Assembly (NCBI GenBank): GCA_018262775.1
Contig: JADFDU010000022.1
Location: 145,929-209,928, forward strand
Reading direction: 5' to 3'
Length of the DNA stretch: 64,000 nucleotides
Origin: Rhodocyclaceae bacterium
GTDB lineage: Bacteria > Pseudomonadota > Gammaproteobacteria > Burkholderiales > Rhodocyclaceae
The notes under the pieces were generated by a model that was given only the letters and a program-made list of their open reading frames with translations, was not told where the DNA came from and searched no databases. Made by a program: the position numbers and the translations under genes. Positions 10,377-20,876 of the stretch are shown piece after piece (position 1 is the first letter of the stretch; each line of letters begins with the position of its first letter).

Positions 10377-11830
10377 TGCCGATCATCCTGTGGACCGACG
10401 CCCTCGTCTTTGTGCTGATCGCCTGCGCGCTGGCCACGGCACGCTACGTCAGCCGCCGCGAGTACCTGCTGTCCTCATGGCGGCGTGTGGGCGAGAGCCG
10501 CGCCGGCATGGCGGCGCTGACCGTGCTCACGATGTTCGTCATGATCGGCCTGCTCGATTCCTTGCACTACCGGCCGCGCCTGGAAGCCGTGGCGGGCAAG
10601 TTGGCCAATGCGACCAATGCGGCCAATGGCTACAGCACCGAAGTCCGCAGCGCACTGGACATGCTTTTGATGCCATTGAAGTCCGCTACCGAGAAGACCT
10701 ATTCCGCGCCGTTGGCGACTCACCTCTATGCAAGGGAAACCGTGGAGCTGCCGGATGGCACGCAGGCGCGGGTGTTCCCGCGGCTCAGGCACGGCGGCGT
10801 GCATCTCAAGGAACCCGCACAGGACTGGACACGCGATGTGGCTGCCAGGATCCTGCTGGGGCTTGTGTTCGCCGTCCTGGCGGGACTGACTTTTGCGGGA
10901 ATTGCGGTGCGGGTGGCCGCACAGCATTGGCATGTGCCTTGGTGGACGGCACGGCAGCGCATATGCCGCGGCGAAACCCGCTTTGCCTGGAATGCGGTGC
11001 TCGTCACGCTGGCGGCGTTGCTGCTGATCGCCGGTCCAGTCGTGGCGCTGGCCGGCGGCTACCATGTCTTCGGCACCGACAAGGTCGGCCAGGACGTGCT
11101 CTATCTCACGCTGAAGAGCATCCGCACCGGACTGGTGATCGGCACCATCACCACCCTGGCGATGCTGCCCTTTGCGGTGGCGCTGGGTATCGTCGCAGGG
11201 TACATCGGCGGTTGGGTGGATGACGTCATCCAGTATGTCTACACGACGCTGAACTCGATTCCAAGCGTGCTGCTCATCGCCGCAGCGGTGCTGATGATGC
11301 AGGTCGTGATCGACACGCATCCGGACTGGTTCGCCACCGCTGCGCAGCGTGCCGATGCACGCCTGCTGGCGCTCTGTCTGATTCTCGGCGTGACCAGCTG
11401 GACCGGCCTGTGCCGCCTGCTGCGGGCCGAGACGCTCAAGCTGCGCGAACTGGAGTATGTACAGGCGGCGCAGGCCTTCGGTGCGTCGTCCGTGCGCATC
11501 ATGGGCCGCCACATCCTGCCCAACGTCATGCACATCGTGCTGATCGCCGTGGTGATAGATTTTTCCGGTCTGGTGCTGGCCGAGGCGGTGCTGTCCTACA
11601 TCGGCATCGGCGTGGACCCGAGTACCATCAGCTTCGGCACCATGATCAATACCGCGCGCCTGGAACTGGCGCGGGAGCCGGTGGTGTGGTGGTCGCTGGT
11701 GGCCGCCTTCGTCTTCATGTTCGTCCTGGTGCTGGCCGCCAACCTCTTTTCCGACGCGGTGCGCGATGCCTTCGATCCGCGTCTGGCAGGCCGGCAGGTC
11801 GCCCCGGCAACGCAGGGACAGGCGGCATGA
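10376..11830 (+). CDS. Peptide ABC transporter permease (OppC/YejE type), extended
   Basis: Second channel subunit; 484 residues against about 290-345 for typical OppC/YejE. The first third holds extra material: a first helix, a soluble segment rich in Ala, Asn and Leu that is probably periplasmic (about 75-165), and an added membrane helix (about 165-190). Then comes the usual C-type core with HVFGTDKVGQDVLY, the EAA loop YVQAAQAFGASSVRIMGRHILPN and the ending FSDAVRDAFDPR. The start ATG shares its A with the stop of the preceding permease. YejE of E. coli also has an N-terminal insertion, but a shorter one. Confidence 0.9.
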   Translation: MPIILWTDALVFVLIACALATARYVSRREYLLSSWRRVGESRAGMAALTVLTMFVMIGLLDSLHYRPRLEAVAGKLANATNAANGYSTEVRSALDMLLMPLKSATEKTYSAPLATHLYARETVELPDGTQARVFPRLRHGGVHLKEPAQDWTRDVAARILLGLVFAVLAGLTFAGIAVRVAAQHWHVPWWTARQRICRGETRFAWNAVLVTLAALLLIAGPVVALAGGYHVFGTDKVGQDVLYLTLKSIRTGLVIGTITTLAMLPFAVALGIVAGYIGGWVDDVIQYVYTTLNSIPSVLLIAAAVLMMQVVIDTHPDWFATAAQRADARLLALCLILGVTSWTGLCRLLRAETLKLRELEYVQAAQAFGASSVRIMGRHILPNVMHIVLIAVVIDFSGLVLAEAVLSYIGIGVDPSTISFGTMINTARLELAREPVVWWSLVAAFVFMFVLVLAANLFSDAVRDAFDPRLAGRQVAPATQGQAA

Positions 11831-13905
11831 GCCTGGGTATGAGCCTGCTGAGCGTCGACTCCCTGCGGACATCCCTGACGAGTGCTTCGGGCATCGTGCG
11901 CGCGGTCGACGGCGTCTCCTTCGAGGTCGCTGCCGGCGAAACCTTCGCCCTGCTGGGGGAGTCGGGCTGCGGCAAGTCCATGACAGCGCTGTCGCTGATG
12001 CGGCTGCTGCCCGACGCTGGCGTCACCGCGGGCGGCCGGGTACTGCTGGGTGGACGTGACCTGATGGCACTGCCCGAGACGGATATGCGCGAGGTGCGCG
12101 GTCGCGAGATGGCGATGATCTTCCAGGAGCCCGCCACCAGCCTCAACCCGGTCATGACGGTGGGACAGCAGATCGTCGAAGTGCTGGATCGCCATACTGT
12201 GCTGCGCGGGCCGGCAGCGCGCCGGCATGCGCTGGAACTCGTCGAGGCAGTGGGCATCCCGGATCCGGCACAGCGCCTGGACACGTATCCCTTTCAGCTC
12301 TCCGGCGGCATGAAGCAGCGGGTCATGATCGCCATCGCGCTGGCGGGCAGCCCCGGCCTGTTGATCGCCGACGAGCCGACCACCGCGCTCGATGTCACGA
12401 TCCAGGCGCAGGTGCTCGAGCTGCTCGGCCGACTGCAGCGCGAGCGCGGCATGGGGATGCTGCTCATCAGCCACGACCTCGGCATCGTTTCGCAGCTGGC
12501 GCATCGGGTCGGCGTCATGTACGCGGGCGAGCTGGTTGAAGTGGCCGCGCGGCAGGCGTTTTTCACATCCCCCTGCCACCCTTACTCGCGCAAGCTGTTC
12601 GCCGCGCTGCCCCGTCCGGAACAACGCGGCGGCGTCCTGGAAACCATTGCGGGCAGCGTGCCGCCGCTGACGACGATCTTTACCGGCTGCCGCTTCGCCG
12701 ACCGTTGCCAAAATGCCTGGGCGCGCTGCACGGAGGAAGTGCCGGCTTGGCATACGGTAGCGGACGGCCATATCGTGCGCTGCCATCTTTTCGATACGGT
12801 GGGGGACGCCGGTGCGGACATCACGTCAACGTCGTCCCCGCCGCTCGTCGCTACGGCCGATGTCGCTTCGCAGCCATCCGGCGTGCCGCTGCTTGAGGCG
12901 GCCGACCTTAAAGTGCATTTCCCGATACGCAAGGGTGTCTTTAAACGCATTGCCGGCCAGGTGAAGGCGGTCGACGGCGTCTCGCTGACGCTGACTTCAG
13001 GGCGGACGCTGGCACTGGTGGGGGAATCGGGTTGCGGCAAGACGACGGTCGGCAAGGCTCTCCTGCAGCTTCTGCGACCGACCGGCGGCAGCGTGCGTTT
13101 CGGCGGCGAGGAACTGACTACCCTGCCGCCGGATCATCTGCGTACGCTGCGAGCGGACATGCAGATCGTCTTCCAGGATCCTTACGGCTCGCTGGATCCG
13201 CGCATGCGAGTCGGCGACATCATCGGCGAGGGTATGGCCGCCCTGGGCAAGTTGTCGGCCGTCATATCGAAGGACACACGAATGGATGCGCTGCTGGCGC
13301 GGGTCGGTCTTTCGGCCGGCATGCGCGGGCGCTACCCGCACGAGTTCTCCGGCGGGCAGCGGCAGCGCATTGCCATCGCCCGTGCGCTGGCGGTCGAGCC
13401 GCGCCTGCTGGTGTGCGATGAACCGACCAGCGCCCTTGATGTCTCCGTGCAGGCGCAGATACTCAACCTGCTGAAGGAGTTGCAATCCACGCTGGGTCTG
13501 GCTTATCTGTTCATCACGCACAACATTGCCGTGGTGGAGCATCTGGCCCACGAGGTGGCGGTGATGTATCTCGGCCGCATCGTCGAGCAGGGGAAGGTGG
13601 AAGAAATCCTGGGCGAACCGAAGCACCCCTACACGGAAGCGCTGCTGTCGGCCGTGCCGCGCATCGACGCGGCGGCGGGCCGCCCCGTCATCGTCCTCAA
13701 GGGCGATATGCCTTCACCGGCCAATCCGCCGAGCGGGTGCCACTTCCACCCGCGCTGTCCGCGCGCCATGCCGGTATGTACTGTCGTCTATCCGCCTGAA
13801 ACGCGCTTGGGTGAAACCCGCAGGGTGTGCTGCCACCTGTTTGGCGAGCGCGTGACGGCGCCGGTCTCGGCTGCCGGCATCAGTTCCCGGCGCGAGGAGG
13901 CTTGA
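11827..13905 (+). CDS. Peptide ABC transporter ATP-binding protein, two fused ABC domains (YejF/DppD-DppF type)
   Basis: ATPase that drives the importer; 692 residues with two complete nucleotide-binding domains. Domain 1 has Walker A GESGCGKS near 44-51, signature LSGGMKQR and Walker B LLIADEPT. Domain 2 has Walker A GESGCGKT near 400, signature FSGGQRQR and Walker B LLVCDEPT. Each half ends in an oligopeptide-transporter C-terminal segment with clustered cysteines ([17 protein letters not shown]), known in this family as a metal or iron-sulfur binding region. The fusion arrangement matches YejF. The start overlaps the preceding stop (ATGA). The 3' end overlaps the convergent lytic transglycosylase gene by 26 bases. 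Confidence 0.93.
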   Translation: MSLGMSLLSVDSLRTSLTSASGIVRAVDGVSFEVAAGETFALLGESGCGKSMTALSLMRLLPDAGVTAGGRVLLGGRDLMALPETDMREVRGREMAMIFQEPATSLNPVMTVGQQIVEVLDRHTVLRGPAARRHALELVEAVGIPDPAQRLDTYPFQLSGGMKQRVMIAIALAGSPGLLIADEPTTALDVTIQAQVLELLGRLQRERGMGMLLISHDLGIVSQLAHRVGVMYAGELVEVAARQAFFTSPCHPYSRKLFAALPRPEQRGGVLETIAGSVPPLTTIFTGCRFADRCQNAWARCTEEVPAWHTVADGHIVRCHLFDTVGDAGADITSTSSPPLVATADVASQPSGVPLLEAADLKVHFPIRKGVFKRIAGQVKAVDGVSLTLTSGRTLALVGESGCGKTTVGKALLQLLRPTGGSVRFGGEELTTLPPDHLRTLRADMQIVFQDPYGSLDPRMRVGDIIGEGMAALGKLSAVISKDTRMDALLARVGLSAGMRGRYPHEFSGGQRQRIAIARALAVEPRLLVCDEPTSALDVSVQAQILNLLKELQSTLGLAYLFITHNIAVVEHLAHEVAVMYLGRIVEQGKVEEILGEPKHPYTEALLSAVPRIDAAAGRPVIVLKGDMPSPANPPSGCHFHPRCPRAMPVCTVVYPPETRLGETRRVCCHLFGERVTAPVSAAGISSRREEA

Positions 13906-15241
13906 CGGCAGGTTTTTTCTTCACGGGGGGCTTGGGCTTGGTGTGCTTTTTGGCAGGAGCGGCTTTTCTGCCCTTTTTGACACTCTTGGCGGAAGGCTTG
14001 CGGGTAGCAGGCTTGGCGACGGGCAGATTCACGTTGAGCAAGTTGGCAGCCATGGCATCGCCCTTGGCGGGCACCAGCAGGGTGTGGCCGGGGCCAACCC
14101 GCATTCTGCCGCTGATGCCGTTGACCTGTTTCAGGTGTGCCACGCTCAGGCCATGCCGTTTGGCGATGGTCACAAGACTTTCACCCTTCTTGATGGTGTA
14201 GGCCTGCCAGTTTGTCAGGGGTTTGTCGTATGCCTCCAGATTGGCCTTGAAAACCGCAATCTTCTCGGTCGGCAGAACGATGGTGGGGCTACCCTTGTCG
14301 GGCATGACGGGACGGTTGAATGCGGGGTTGAGCGAATGGAATTCCTCGATCGTCATTTCCGCCAGCCTCGCGGCAATCGCAACGTCCATGTTGGCGGGGC
14401 GCTCGACCGTGACGAAATAGGGCTGGTTGGGAATGGCGTCGAGACTGACACCGTAGAGCTGCGGCTGGGCAATGATATTCTTCAGCGCCTGCAGTTTGGG
14501 CACGTACCAGCGCGTTTCGCTGGGCATGGTCAGACTCAGATAGTCCGTCGGCAGTCCCTTCGCCTTGTTCTTGTTGATGGCGCGCGCCACGGCATTCTCG
14601 CCCCAGTTGTAGGAGGCCAGCGCCAGATGCCAGTCGCCATGCATTTCGTAGATCGACTGCAGATAGTCCAGGGCGGCGCTCGTCGAAGCGATGATGTCGC
14701 GCCGTTCATCCATCCACCAGTTCTGGTCGAGCTGGTAGGTCTTGCCCGTTGACGGAATGAACTGCCACATGCCCGATGCGTGAGAGCGCGAGTAGGCCAT
14801 CGGATTGTAGGCGCTCTCGACGATGGGCAGCAGCGCCAGTTCGGTCGGCATGCCGCGCTTTTCCAGTTCCTCGACGATGTGGTACATGTAGCGGCGGCTG
14901 CGCTCGACGACGCGCCGCAGGTAGTCCGGACGTGCCAGATACCAGACCTGTTGCTGGAGCACCAGCGGGCTATCGATGTTGGGCATGCCGAAACCATGAC
15001 GGATGCGATCCCACAGGTCGTCGGACGGCAGCGTCAGGTCGATGGTTGCCAGCGGCGGCGGGTCTTCCCCGAGCTCAATGGTCGTGACGGGCTCGGCCGG
15101 CAATGCCTGCTCTGTCGCAGGCACGGTGGCGGCTACGGGCGGGTTTTCCTCATCGGAGGCGGCGGTAACGACAGCGGCGGAAAACAGGCAGAGGGCGAAG
15201 CAGGCGATGCGACCCAGCAGTGCGGGTTTGTACTTGAGCAT
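13880..15241 (-). CDS. mltD: LysM-containing soluble/membrane lytic murein transglycosylase (MltD-like)
   Basis: Cleaves peptidoglycan glycan strands in the periplasm; 453 residues from the ATG (a GTG 15 bases further upstream is possible). It has an N-terminal hydrophobic signal, an SLT domain around residues 100-240 with the catalytic Glu in LLPIVESAYNP, then GMWQFIPSTGK and SYNWGENAVARAI. A single LysM repeat lies near 340-390 (YTIKKGESLVTIAKRHGLS) and the C-terminal tail is Lys/Pro-rich and basic. E. coli MltD has a lipobox and more LysM repeats; neither is clear here, so the mltD symbol is by domain order only. The basic tail could bind cell wall or DNA. Confidence 0.85.
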   Translation of the reverse strand: MLKYKPALLGRIACFALCLFSAAVVTAASDEENPPVAATVPATEQALPAEPVTTIELGEDPPPLATIDLTLPSDDLWDRIRHGFGMPNIDSPLVLQQQVWYLARPDYLRRVVERSRRYMYHIVEELEKRGMPTELALLPIVESAYNPMAYSRSHASGMWQFIPSTGKTYQLDQNWWMDERRDIIASTSAALDYLQSIYEMHGDWHLALASYNWGENAVARAINKNKAKGLPTDYLSLTMPSETRWYVPKLQALKNIIAQPQLYGVSLDAIPNQPYFVTVERPANMDVAIAARLAEMTIEEFHSLNPAFNRPVMPDKGSPTIVLPTEKIAVFKANLEAYDKPLTNWQAYTIKKGESLVTIAKRHGLSVAHLKQVNGISGRMRVGPGHTLLVPAKGDAMAANLLNVNLPVAKPATRKPSAKSVKKGRKAAPAKKHTKPKPPVKKKPAVKPPRAGN

Positions 15242-15364
15242 GGAACCGGCGGGCACGAAAGCCCAATGCTACCGTCGCCTCCGGCTGCAGTCAATTTTCC
15301 GCTCTGAAATGCCTTTGGAACGGCGCGGCCTGACCGGTATTCGGCGTGTCTTGCAGACTGACTT

Positions 15365-16141
15365 TCAGCGGTAACTGTTTTTCCACTCCCGCAGGACGGC
15401 AAATACTTCCTCGGCACCGGACAGCCTGGCGCCAGAATGGCGTTCGGCGGCGGCGGCAACCTCGGCCTGGGCACCGCGCAGGAAGGGGTTGGTCTCGAGT
15501 TCTTCCGCAAGCGTGAAGGGCACCGTGGGCCGGTCGCCGGCGCGCAGTTGCGCGACCTGCGCGGCGCGCGCCTGCAGCGCCGCATTGCCAGGCTCGAGCG
15601 CGAGGGCGAAACGGAGATTCGACTGGGTGTATTCGTGGGCGCAGTACGCGCGCGTGTCGCCGGGCAGGGCGGTCAATTTGTTCAGTGATGCCCACATCTG
15701 CGCCGCGGTTCCTTCGAACAGCCGGCCGCAGCCGCAGCCGAACAGGGTGTCGCCGCAGAACAGCACGCCCTGGCTCTGGGTGACGCCGTAATAGGCAATG
15801 TGCCCGCGTGTATGGCCGGGTACGTCAATCACCCGAAGCTGAATCTGAAATCCCGGCAGGTCAACCGTGTCGCCTTCCCGCAGCGGCACGGTGATTCCGG
15901 CAATCGGTTCGCCTGCAGGCCCGTAGACGGGTACCGGATGTCGTGCGAGCAGGCCGGCGACGCCGCCGGTGTGATCGCCATGATGATGCGTGAGCAGGAT
16001 GGCGGCCAGGCTGGCGTTTTCGTCAGCCAGATACTGCAGCACGGGCGTTTCGTCGCCGGGGTCGACGACAACGACGCGATGCCCGTCCCGCAGCAGCCAG
16101 ATATAATTGTCCTCGAATGCACGCAAGGTTTGGATGTCCAT
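15365..16141 (-). CDS. gloB: Hydroxyacylglutathione hydrolase (glyoxalase II)
   Basis: Hydrolyses S-lactoylglutathione to lactate and glutathione, the second step of methylglyoxal detoxification; 258 residues, the normal size. It is a metallo-beta-lactamase fold with the dinuclear metal motif THHHGDHTGG near residues 52-61, then VPGHTRGHIAYY, LFCGDTLFGCGCGRLFEG and the YCAHEYTQSNLRFA segment that are specific to glyoxalase II. The C-terminal HAGH domain ends in FAVLREWKN. It is divergent from the methyltransferase gene (27 bases between starts), a conserved betaproteobacterial layout. Confidence 0.96.
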   Translation of the reverse strand: MDIQTLRAFEDNYIWLLRDGHRVVVVDPGDETPVLQYLADENASLAAILLTHHHGDHTGGVAGLLARHPVPVYGPAGEPIAGITVPLREGDTVDLPGFQIQLRVIDVPGHTRGHIAYYGVTQSQGVLFCGDTLFGCGCGRLFEGTAAQMWASLNKLTALPGDTRAYCAHEYTQSNLRFALALEPGNAALQARAAQVAQLRAGDRPTVPFTLAEELETNPFLRGAQAEVAAAAERHSGARLSGAEEVFAVLREWKNSYR

Positions 16142-16168
16142 GGCGTGATTCTCTGACTTCGGAGCGAA

Positions 16169-16891
16169 ATGTCAATTCCCGGTTTCGACGAATGGCTGCA
16201 AACCCCGCAGGGGAAATACATCCTCGAATGGGAGCAGGCCCGCTTCGAGCAGATGGTGGTCGATATCTTCGGCTTCAACGCCGTGCAAGTTGGTCTGTCG
16301 CAATGCGATTGCCTGCGCGCCAATCGCATGCCGCTGCGCTTCGTTTACGATGCGGCAGGCCCGGCTGGGGTACGTGGCGATGCCCACCACCTGCCCTTGG
16401 CAGGGAACAGCGTGGATCTCGTCGTCCTGCCGCATGTTCTCGAATTCGCCGATGATCCGCATCAGATCCTGCGCGAGGTGGAGCGGGTGCTGGTTCCCGA
16501 AGGCCAGGTCTTGATATCCGGCTTCAATCCCTTCAGCCTCTGGGGTATCAAGCGACGCCTGGCGGGTCGCGGCGCGGCTTTCCCCTGGCAGGGACAGTAT
16601 TTCAGCGTGCGGCGCCTGAAGGACTTGCTGACGCTGCTCAGCTTCGAGACCCAGGCGGGCTGTTTCGGCCGCTATTCTCCCGCCGTCATGCAGGAGAAAT
16701 GGCTGCGCCGCTGGCATTTTCTCGAACTGGCCGGAGACCGCTGGTGGCCGATCGCTGGTGCGGTGTACCTCCTGCAGGGCGTCAAACGCCAACATGGCCT
16801 GCGCCTGCTGACGCCGGCCTGGCACGACCGCAAGGCGCGCGCCAAGGCACTGGCACCGGCGGTGCAGAGAATCCAGAAGGATGGCCAGTGA
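16169..16891 (+). CDS. Class I SAM-dependent methyltransferase (methyltransferase type 11)
   Basis: 240 residues with a Methyltransf_11-like core. The SAM-binding glycine motif is poorly conserved, but the post-I and motif IV region [23 protein letters not shown] and the motif VI-like [19 protein letters not shown] are clear, followed by the WGIKR and [10 protein letters not shown] segments typical of this family. It is always found near gloB and rnhA in related genomes, as far as I recall, but its substrate is not established. It is the first gene of an operon with rnhA and dnaQ; its stop overlaps the rnhA GTG. Confidence 0.85.
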   Translation: MSIPGFDEWLQTPQGKYILEWEQARFEQMVVDIFGFNAVQVGLSQCDCLRANRMPLRFVYDAAGPAGVRGDAHHLPLAGNSVDLVVLPHVLEFADDPHQILREVERVLVPEGQVLISGFNPFSLWGIKRRLAGRGAAFPWQGQYFSVRRLKDLLTLLSFETQAGCFGRYSPAVMQEKWLRRWHFLELAGDRWWPIAGAVYLLQGVKRQHGLRLLTPAWHDRKARAKALAPAVQRIQKDGQ

Positions 16892-17346
16892 GCGTCGACG
16901 CGGATATCGTGGAGATCTATACCGACGGCGCCTGCAGCGGCAACCCGGGTCCCGGCGGATGGGGCGCGCTGCTGCGGATCGGTGGACATGAAAGGGAGTT
17001 GTTCGGCGGTGAAGCCGACACCACCAACAACCGCATGGAACTGACGGCGGTGATCCGTGCCCTGGAGGCGCTCAAGCGGCCGGTGCATGCCCGTGTGCAT
17101 ACCGATTCGCAGTATGTGCAGAAGGGCATCAGCGAGTGGATTCATGCCTGGAAGAAGCGCGGCTGGCGCACAACCGATCGGCAGCCGGTGAAGAACGCCG
17201 AACTGTGGCGCGAACTGGATGAACTGGCGTCCCGGCATCGCATCGAGTGGCGCTGGGTGAAAGGGCATGCCGGCCACACTGAAAACGAGCGCGCCGACGC
17301 CCTGGCGCGCCAGGGCATCTCTACCTTGCGGGGAAAACGCGCGTGA
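16888..17346 (+). CDS. rnhA: Ribonuclease HI
   Basis: Degrades RNA in RNA:DNA hybrids (Okazaki primers, R-loops); 152 residues from a GTG that overlaps the preceding stop (GTGA). This start gives the normal RNase HI length, and no better ATG is in frame. The four catalytic acidic residues are present: Asp in [16 protein letters not shown], Glu in NNRMELTA, Asp in HTDSQYV and Asp in ENERADALA, plus the catalytic His region WVKGHAGH. The gene overlaps dnaQ by four bases, the known rnhA-dnaQ pairing but on one strand, unlike the divergent order of E. coli. Confidence 0.96.
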   Translation: MSVDADIVEIYTDGACSGNPGPGGWGALLRIGGHERELFGGEADTTNNRMELTAVIRALEALKRPVHARVHTDSQYVQKGISEWIHAWKKRGWRTTDRQPVKNAELWRELDELASRHRIEWRWVKGHAGHTENERADALARQGISTLRGKRA

Positions 17347-18044
17347 GACAGATCATTCTCGACACGGAAACGACGGGCCTCGATTTCCGGCTGGGCGATC
17401 GCATCATTGAAGTCGGCTGCGTCGAATTGCTCAACCGCAAGCTGACCGGCCAGCGCTTCCACCGCTACATCAACCCAGAGCGCGAGGTGGAGGCCGGCGC
17501 ATTGGCGGTGCATGGCCTCAGCAACGACTTCCTGCAGGACAAGCCTCGCTTCGCAGAGATCGTCGCCGCCTTCCTCGATTTCGTGCAGGGAGCGGAACTG
17601 GTCATCCACAACGCCGCATTCGATATCGGCTTCCTCAACAACGAACTGGCCTTGCTCGACAAGTCGCCGCTGGAACAGACCTGCCCGGGCGTGGTGGATA
17701 CCTTGAAAATGGCGCGCGACCTGCACCCCGGGCGCAGGAACTCGCTGGACGCCCTGTGCGAGCGCTATGCCATCAACAATTCCGGCCGCACGTTGCACGG
17801 GGCCCTGCTGGATGCCGAGCTCCTGGCGGAGGTCTATCTGGCCATGACGCGCGGACAGGAGAGCCTGATCATGGAACTCGATGCGGCGCCCGTGCCCGGT
17901 TTGCAGGCGGAATTGGCGGCAGAGCGACCGCCCTTGCGTGTATTGCGTGCCAGTGCAGCCGAACTGGTCGAACACGAGCGTGTTCTGGCTGAAATAGGTG
18001 AGGAGAGCCGGGACAATTGCATCTGGTGGGGTCTGAAAGCTTGA
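17343..18044 (+). CDS. dnaQ: DNA polymerase III epsilon subunit (3'-5' proofreading exonuclease)
   Basis: Proofreading subunit of the replicative polymerase; 233 residues starting at a GTG that overlaps the rnhA stop. The DEDDh exonuclease residues are visible: Asp and Glu in [10 protein letters not shown] (near 7 and 9), Asp in [14 protein letters not shown], and His and Asp in [23 protein letters not shown]. The shorter, less conserved C-terminal part should contain the polymerase-binding region. Coupled translation with rnhA and the methyltransferase is implied by three consecutive four-base overlaps or GTG starts. Confidence 0.96.
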   Translation: MRQIILDTETTGLDFRLGDRIIEVGCVELLNRKLTGQRFHRYINPEREVEAGALAVHGLSNDFLQDKPRFAEIVAAFLDFVQGAELVIHNAAFDIGFLNNELALLDKSPLEQTCPGVVDTLKMARDLHPGRRNSLDALCERYAINNSGRTLHGALLDAELLAEVYLAMTRGQESLIMELDAAPVPGLQAELAAERPPLRVLRASAAELVEHERVLAEIGEESRDNCIWWGLKA

Positions 18045-18059
18045 ATAGCATCACAAGTT

Positions 18060-18088
18060 TTGATCAAGGGGACTGTTTCAGCTACAAT
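18060..18088 (+). promoter_or_regulatory. Promoter of tRNA-Val(GAC)
   Basis: -35 TTGATC at 18060-18065 and -10 TACAAT at 18083-18088 with a 17-base spacer. The expected start, near 18095, lies just before the tRNA 5' end at 18100. Confidence 0.72.
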
Positions 18089-18099
18089 CCGCGCTTTAC

Positions 18100-18176
18100 A
18101 GGCGCGTAGCTCAGCTGGTTAGAGCACCACCTTGACATGGTGGGGGTCGTAGGTTCGAGTCCTATCGCGCCTACCA
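18100..18176 (+). tRNA. tRNA-Val (anticodon GAC)
   Basis: Acceptor AGGCGCG pairs with CGCGCCT. The anticodon GAC lies in the loop TTGACAT closed by ACC...GGT pairs, the T-loop is GGTTCGAGTCC, and ACCA is encoded. It is 77 bases long. Confidence 0.96.
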
Positions 18177-18190
18177 ATTCGTAGACGTAG

Positions 18191-18229
18191 AACAGAAGTC
18201 AGAGGACGGGGGCCGAGGCGGCTTCTGTT
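18191..18229 (+). other. Inverted repeat in the thrS leader
   Basis: AACAGAAG (18191-18198) and CTTCTGTT (18222-18229) are perfect inverted arms with a 23-base GC-rich loop, followed by a T-rich stretch. It may terminate the tRNA-Val transcript or act in the thrS 5' leader, where autoregulation by an operator structure is known in E. coli. The function here is not established. Confidence 0.4.
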
Positions 18230-18270
18230 TTCTGGCTTTTGTTGTTTATGGCGGTGGTTACAGGATGAGG

Positions 18271-20187
18271 ATGCTGACGATTACTTTGCCGGACGGTTCG
18301 ACACGGACATTTCCCCAGGCGGTCACGGTGGCTGAAGTGGCGGCTTCGATCGGTACGGGCCTGGCGAAGGCGGCGCTGGCCGGCAAGGTCGATGGCAGGC
18401 TGGTCGACACCAGCTACCCGATTGAGCACGACTCTGCCCTGGCCATCGTCACCGACAAGGATGCCGAGGGCGTCGAGATCATCCGCCATTCGACGGCCCA
18501 CCTCCTGGCCTATGCTGTGAAGGAACTGTTTCCCGAGGCCCAGGTCACCATCGGCCCGGTGATCGACAACGGCTTCTACTACGATTTCTCCTACAAGCGG
18601 CCGTTTACGCCGGAGGACCTGGCGAAGATCGAAGTGCGCATGGCCGAACTGGCGAAGAAGGACTTCCCCGTGGTGCGTGAGGTGTGGGCACGGGACAAGG
18701 CGGTTGAGTTCTTCAAATCCATCGGCGAGCACTACAAGGCCGAAATCATCGCCTCGATTCCGGCCGACCAGGATGTCTCGCTTTATCGGGAGGGTGATTT
18801 CATCGACCTTTGCCGCGGCCCGCATGTGCCGTCGACCGGCAAGCTGAAGGTCTTCAAGTTGATGAAGGTGGCCGGCGCCTACTGGCGTGGCGATTCCCGC
18901 AACGAGATGCTGCAGCGCATTTACGGCACCGCCTGGGCAAAGAAGGAGGAACTCGCCGACTACCTGCACATGCTGGAGGAGGCGGAAAAGCGCGACCACC
19001 GCAAGCTGGGCCGCCAGCTCGATCTTTTCCACCTGCAGGACGAGGCACCCGGCATGGTGTTCTGGCATCCCAAAGGCTGGGTGATCTGGCAGGAGGTCGA
19101 GCAGTACATGCGCCAGTTGCTGAACGCCAACGGCTATCTCGAAGTGCGCACGCCCCAGGTCATGGACCGCGTTCTGTGGGAACGCTCCGGCCACTGGGAA
19201 AACTACGCCGAGCACATGTTCACTACCAAGGCGGAAGAACGCGACTACGCCGTGAAGCCGATGAACTGCCCGGGCCACGTGCAGATATTCAACCAGGGCA
19301 TCAAGAGTTATCGCGACCTGCCCCTGCGCTTGGCCGAATTCGGCTCCTGCCACCGCAACGAGCCTTCCGGTGCCCTGCACGGGATCATGCGCGTGCGCGG
19401 TTTCGTGCAGGACGATGCGCATATTTTCTGTACTGAAGCGCAAATCCTTGACGAGTCGGCCGCCTTCATTGATCTGCTTCGGAAGGTTTATGCGGACTTC
19501 GGTTTCAACGACATCCTCGTCAAGCTGTCCACCCGGCCGGACAAGCGCATCGGTTCAGACGAAGTCTGGGATCGGGCCGAGACGGCGCTGGCGCAGGCGC
19601 TCGATGCGAAGGGTTTGAAATACGACCTGCAGCCAGGCGAGGGCGCCTTCTACGGACCGAAGATCGAGTTTTCACTGAAGGACTGCCTCAACCGCGTCTG
19701 GCAATGCGGCACCCTGCAACTCGACTTTTCATTGCCGGGACGCCTGGGCGCCGAGTACGTTGCCGAAGACAATAGCCGTCACCAGCCGGTCATGCTGCAC
19801 CGGGCCATTCTTGGATCCATGGAGCGATTCATCGGCATCCTGATCGAGCACCATGCCGGCGCCTTCCCGCTCTGGCTGGCGCCGGTGCATGCGGTAGTCA
19901 TGAATATTTCAGAGCATCAGGCCGATTACGCCGAGACTGTTGCGCAAAAGCTACGTCAGGCCGGGTTGCGGGCCGTTTCGGATTTGCGCAACGAGAAAAT
20001 TAGCTATAAAATACGCGAACATAGCTTGCAAAAGCTGCCTTACCAAGTCGTTGTCGGCGACAAGGAGAAGGCGGCAGGGTTGGTCGCCGTGCGTGCCCGG
20101 GGCGGACAAGACCTCGGGCAAATGTCCCTTGAGACGTTTGTCGAACGCCTGACGCGGGAACGCGATGCGCGGGCGGGGGCGGCCTGA
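18271..20187 (+). CDS. thrS: Threonyl-tRNA synthetase
   Basis: Charges tRNA-Thr; 638 residues from the ATG at 18271, which is better spaced from the CAGGA at 18261-18265 than an in-frame ATG at 18265. Domains: TGS (about 1-60, ITLPDGS), the second additional/editing domain with [16 protein letters not shown], the class II catalytic core, and the C-terminal anticodon-binding domain. The zinc ligands are recognisable: Cys in [10 protein letters not shown], His in [12 protein letters not shown], and His in the late [11 protein letters not shown] region. It heads the thrS-infC-rpmI-rplT-pheST-ihfA order conserved across proteobacteria. Confidence 0.97.
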   Translation: MLTITLPDGSTRTFPQAVTVAEVAASIGTGLAKAALAGKVDGRLVDTSYPIEHDSALAIVTDKDAEGVEIIRHSTAHLLAYAVKELFPEAQVTIGPVIDNGFYYDFSYKRPFTPEDLAKIEVRMAELAKKDFPVVREVWARDKAVEFFKSIGEHYKAEIIASIPADQDVSLYREGDFIDLCRGPHVPSTGKLKVFKLMKVAGAYWRGDSRNEMLQRIYGTAWAKKEELADYLHMLEEAEKRDHRKLGRQLDLFHLQDEAPGMVFWHPKGWVIWQEVEQYMRQLLNANGYLEVRTPQVMDRVLWERSGHWENYAEHMFTTKAEERDYAVKPMNCPGHVQIFNQGIKSYRDLPLRLAEFGSCHRNEPSGALHGIMRVRGFVQDDAHIFCTEAQILDESAAFIDLLRKVYADFGFNDILVKLSTRPDKRIGSDEVWDRAETALAQALDAKGLKYDLQPGEGAFYGPKIEFSLKDCLNRVWQCGTLQLDFSLPGRLGAEYVAEDNSRHQPVMLHRAILGSMERFIGILIEHHAGAFPLWLAPVHAVVMNISEHQADYAETVAQKLRQAGLRAVSDLRNEKISYKIREHSLQKLPYQVVVGDKEKAAGLVAVRARGGQDLGQMSLETFVERLTRERDARAGAA

Positions 20188-20213
20188 TTTTTGATTTTTT
20201 GGAGACTTGAACC

Positions 20214-20750
20214 ATCGCACAACCACAGCAGAAGGCGCAGCGCCTGAATGAAGAGATTAATGCCCCGGAGATTCGCCTGGTCGGGGTGGAGGGTGAGCAA
20301 GTCGGGATCGTATCGGTCCAGGAGGCGCTGAAAATGGCCGAGGAAGCGGGTGTGGATCTGGTGGAGATCGCACCCATGGCCAGCCCGCCGGTCTGCCGTA
20401 TCATGGACTATGGCAAGTTCAAGTATGCCGAGGCGAAGAAGGCCCATGAGGCCAAACTGAAGCAGAAGCAGATTCAGGTCAAGGAAGTGAAATTCCGGCC
20501 TGGTACGGATGAAGGCGATTACAAGATCAAGCTGAGAAATCTCGTGCGCTTCCTGCAGGAAGGCGACAAGACAAAAGTCACCTTGCGTTTCCGCGGCAGG
20601 GAGATGGCGCACCAGGAGTTTGGCATACGCCTGCTAGAGCGGGTGAAGACCGATCTGGAGTCGTATGGCACAGTTGAGCAGTTTCCGAAGATGGAAGGCC
20701 GCCAGCTCGTCATGATCATGGCGCCGATCAAGAAGCAGTTGAAGCACTAG
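20214..20750 (+). CDS. infC: Translation initiation factor IF-3, with ATC start codon
   Basis: Binds the 30S subunit, keeps it apart from 50S and discriminates initiation codons; 178 residues. No ATG, GTG or TTG gives a full N-terminus. The conserved sequence ([14 protein letters not shown], then [17 protein letters not shown]) is in frame from ATC at 20214-20216, preceded by GGAG at 20201-20204. Rare starts (AUU/AUC) on infC are known and allow IF-3 to repress its own translation. Further landmarks are [26 protein letters not shown] [18 protein letters not shown] and [12 protein letters not shown]. The next in-frame start (a GTG at 20286) would remove 24 conserved residues. Confidence 0.95.
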   Translation: MAQPQQKAQRLNEEINAPEIRLVGVEGEQVGIVSVQEALKMAEEAGVDLVEIAPMASPPVCRIMDYGKFKYAEAKKAHEAKLKQKQIQVKEVKFRPGTDEGDYKIKLRNLVRFLQEGDKTKVTLRFRGREMAHQEFGIRLLERVKTDLESYGTVEQFPKMEGRQLVMIMAPIKKQLKH

Positions 20751-20876
20751 GATTCGCGCCTCTCGGGGTGCTAGGCGGAATGAGCCGGCCGACAGGCTCA
20801 TGCACAAGTGGTTACGGGTTGTCGAAGCGCTTCCGGATCGGGAGCCACCTGGTGCCATGTTATAAGGAGTTCTTCG

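Noticed and set aside
11410..11826. N-terminal extension of the fused ATPase frame
   Set aside because: It overlaps the permease gene completely; the ATGA overlap at 11827 gives the normal ABC start.
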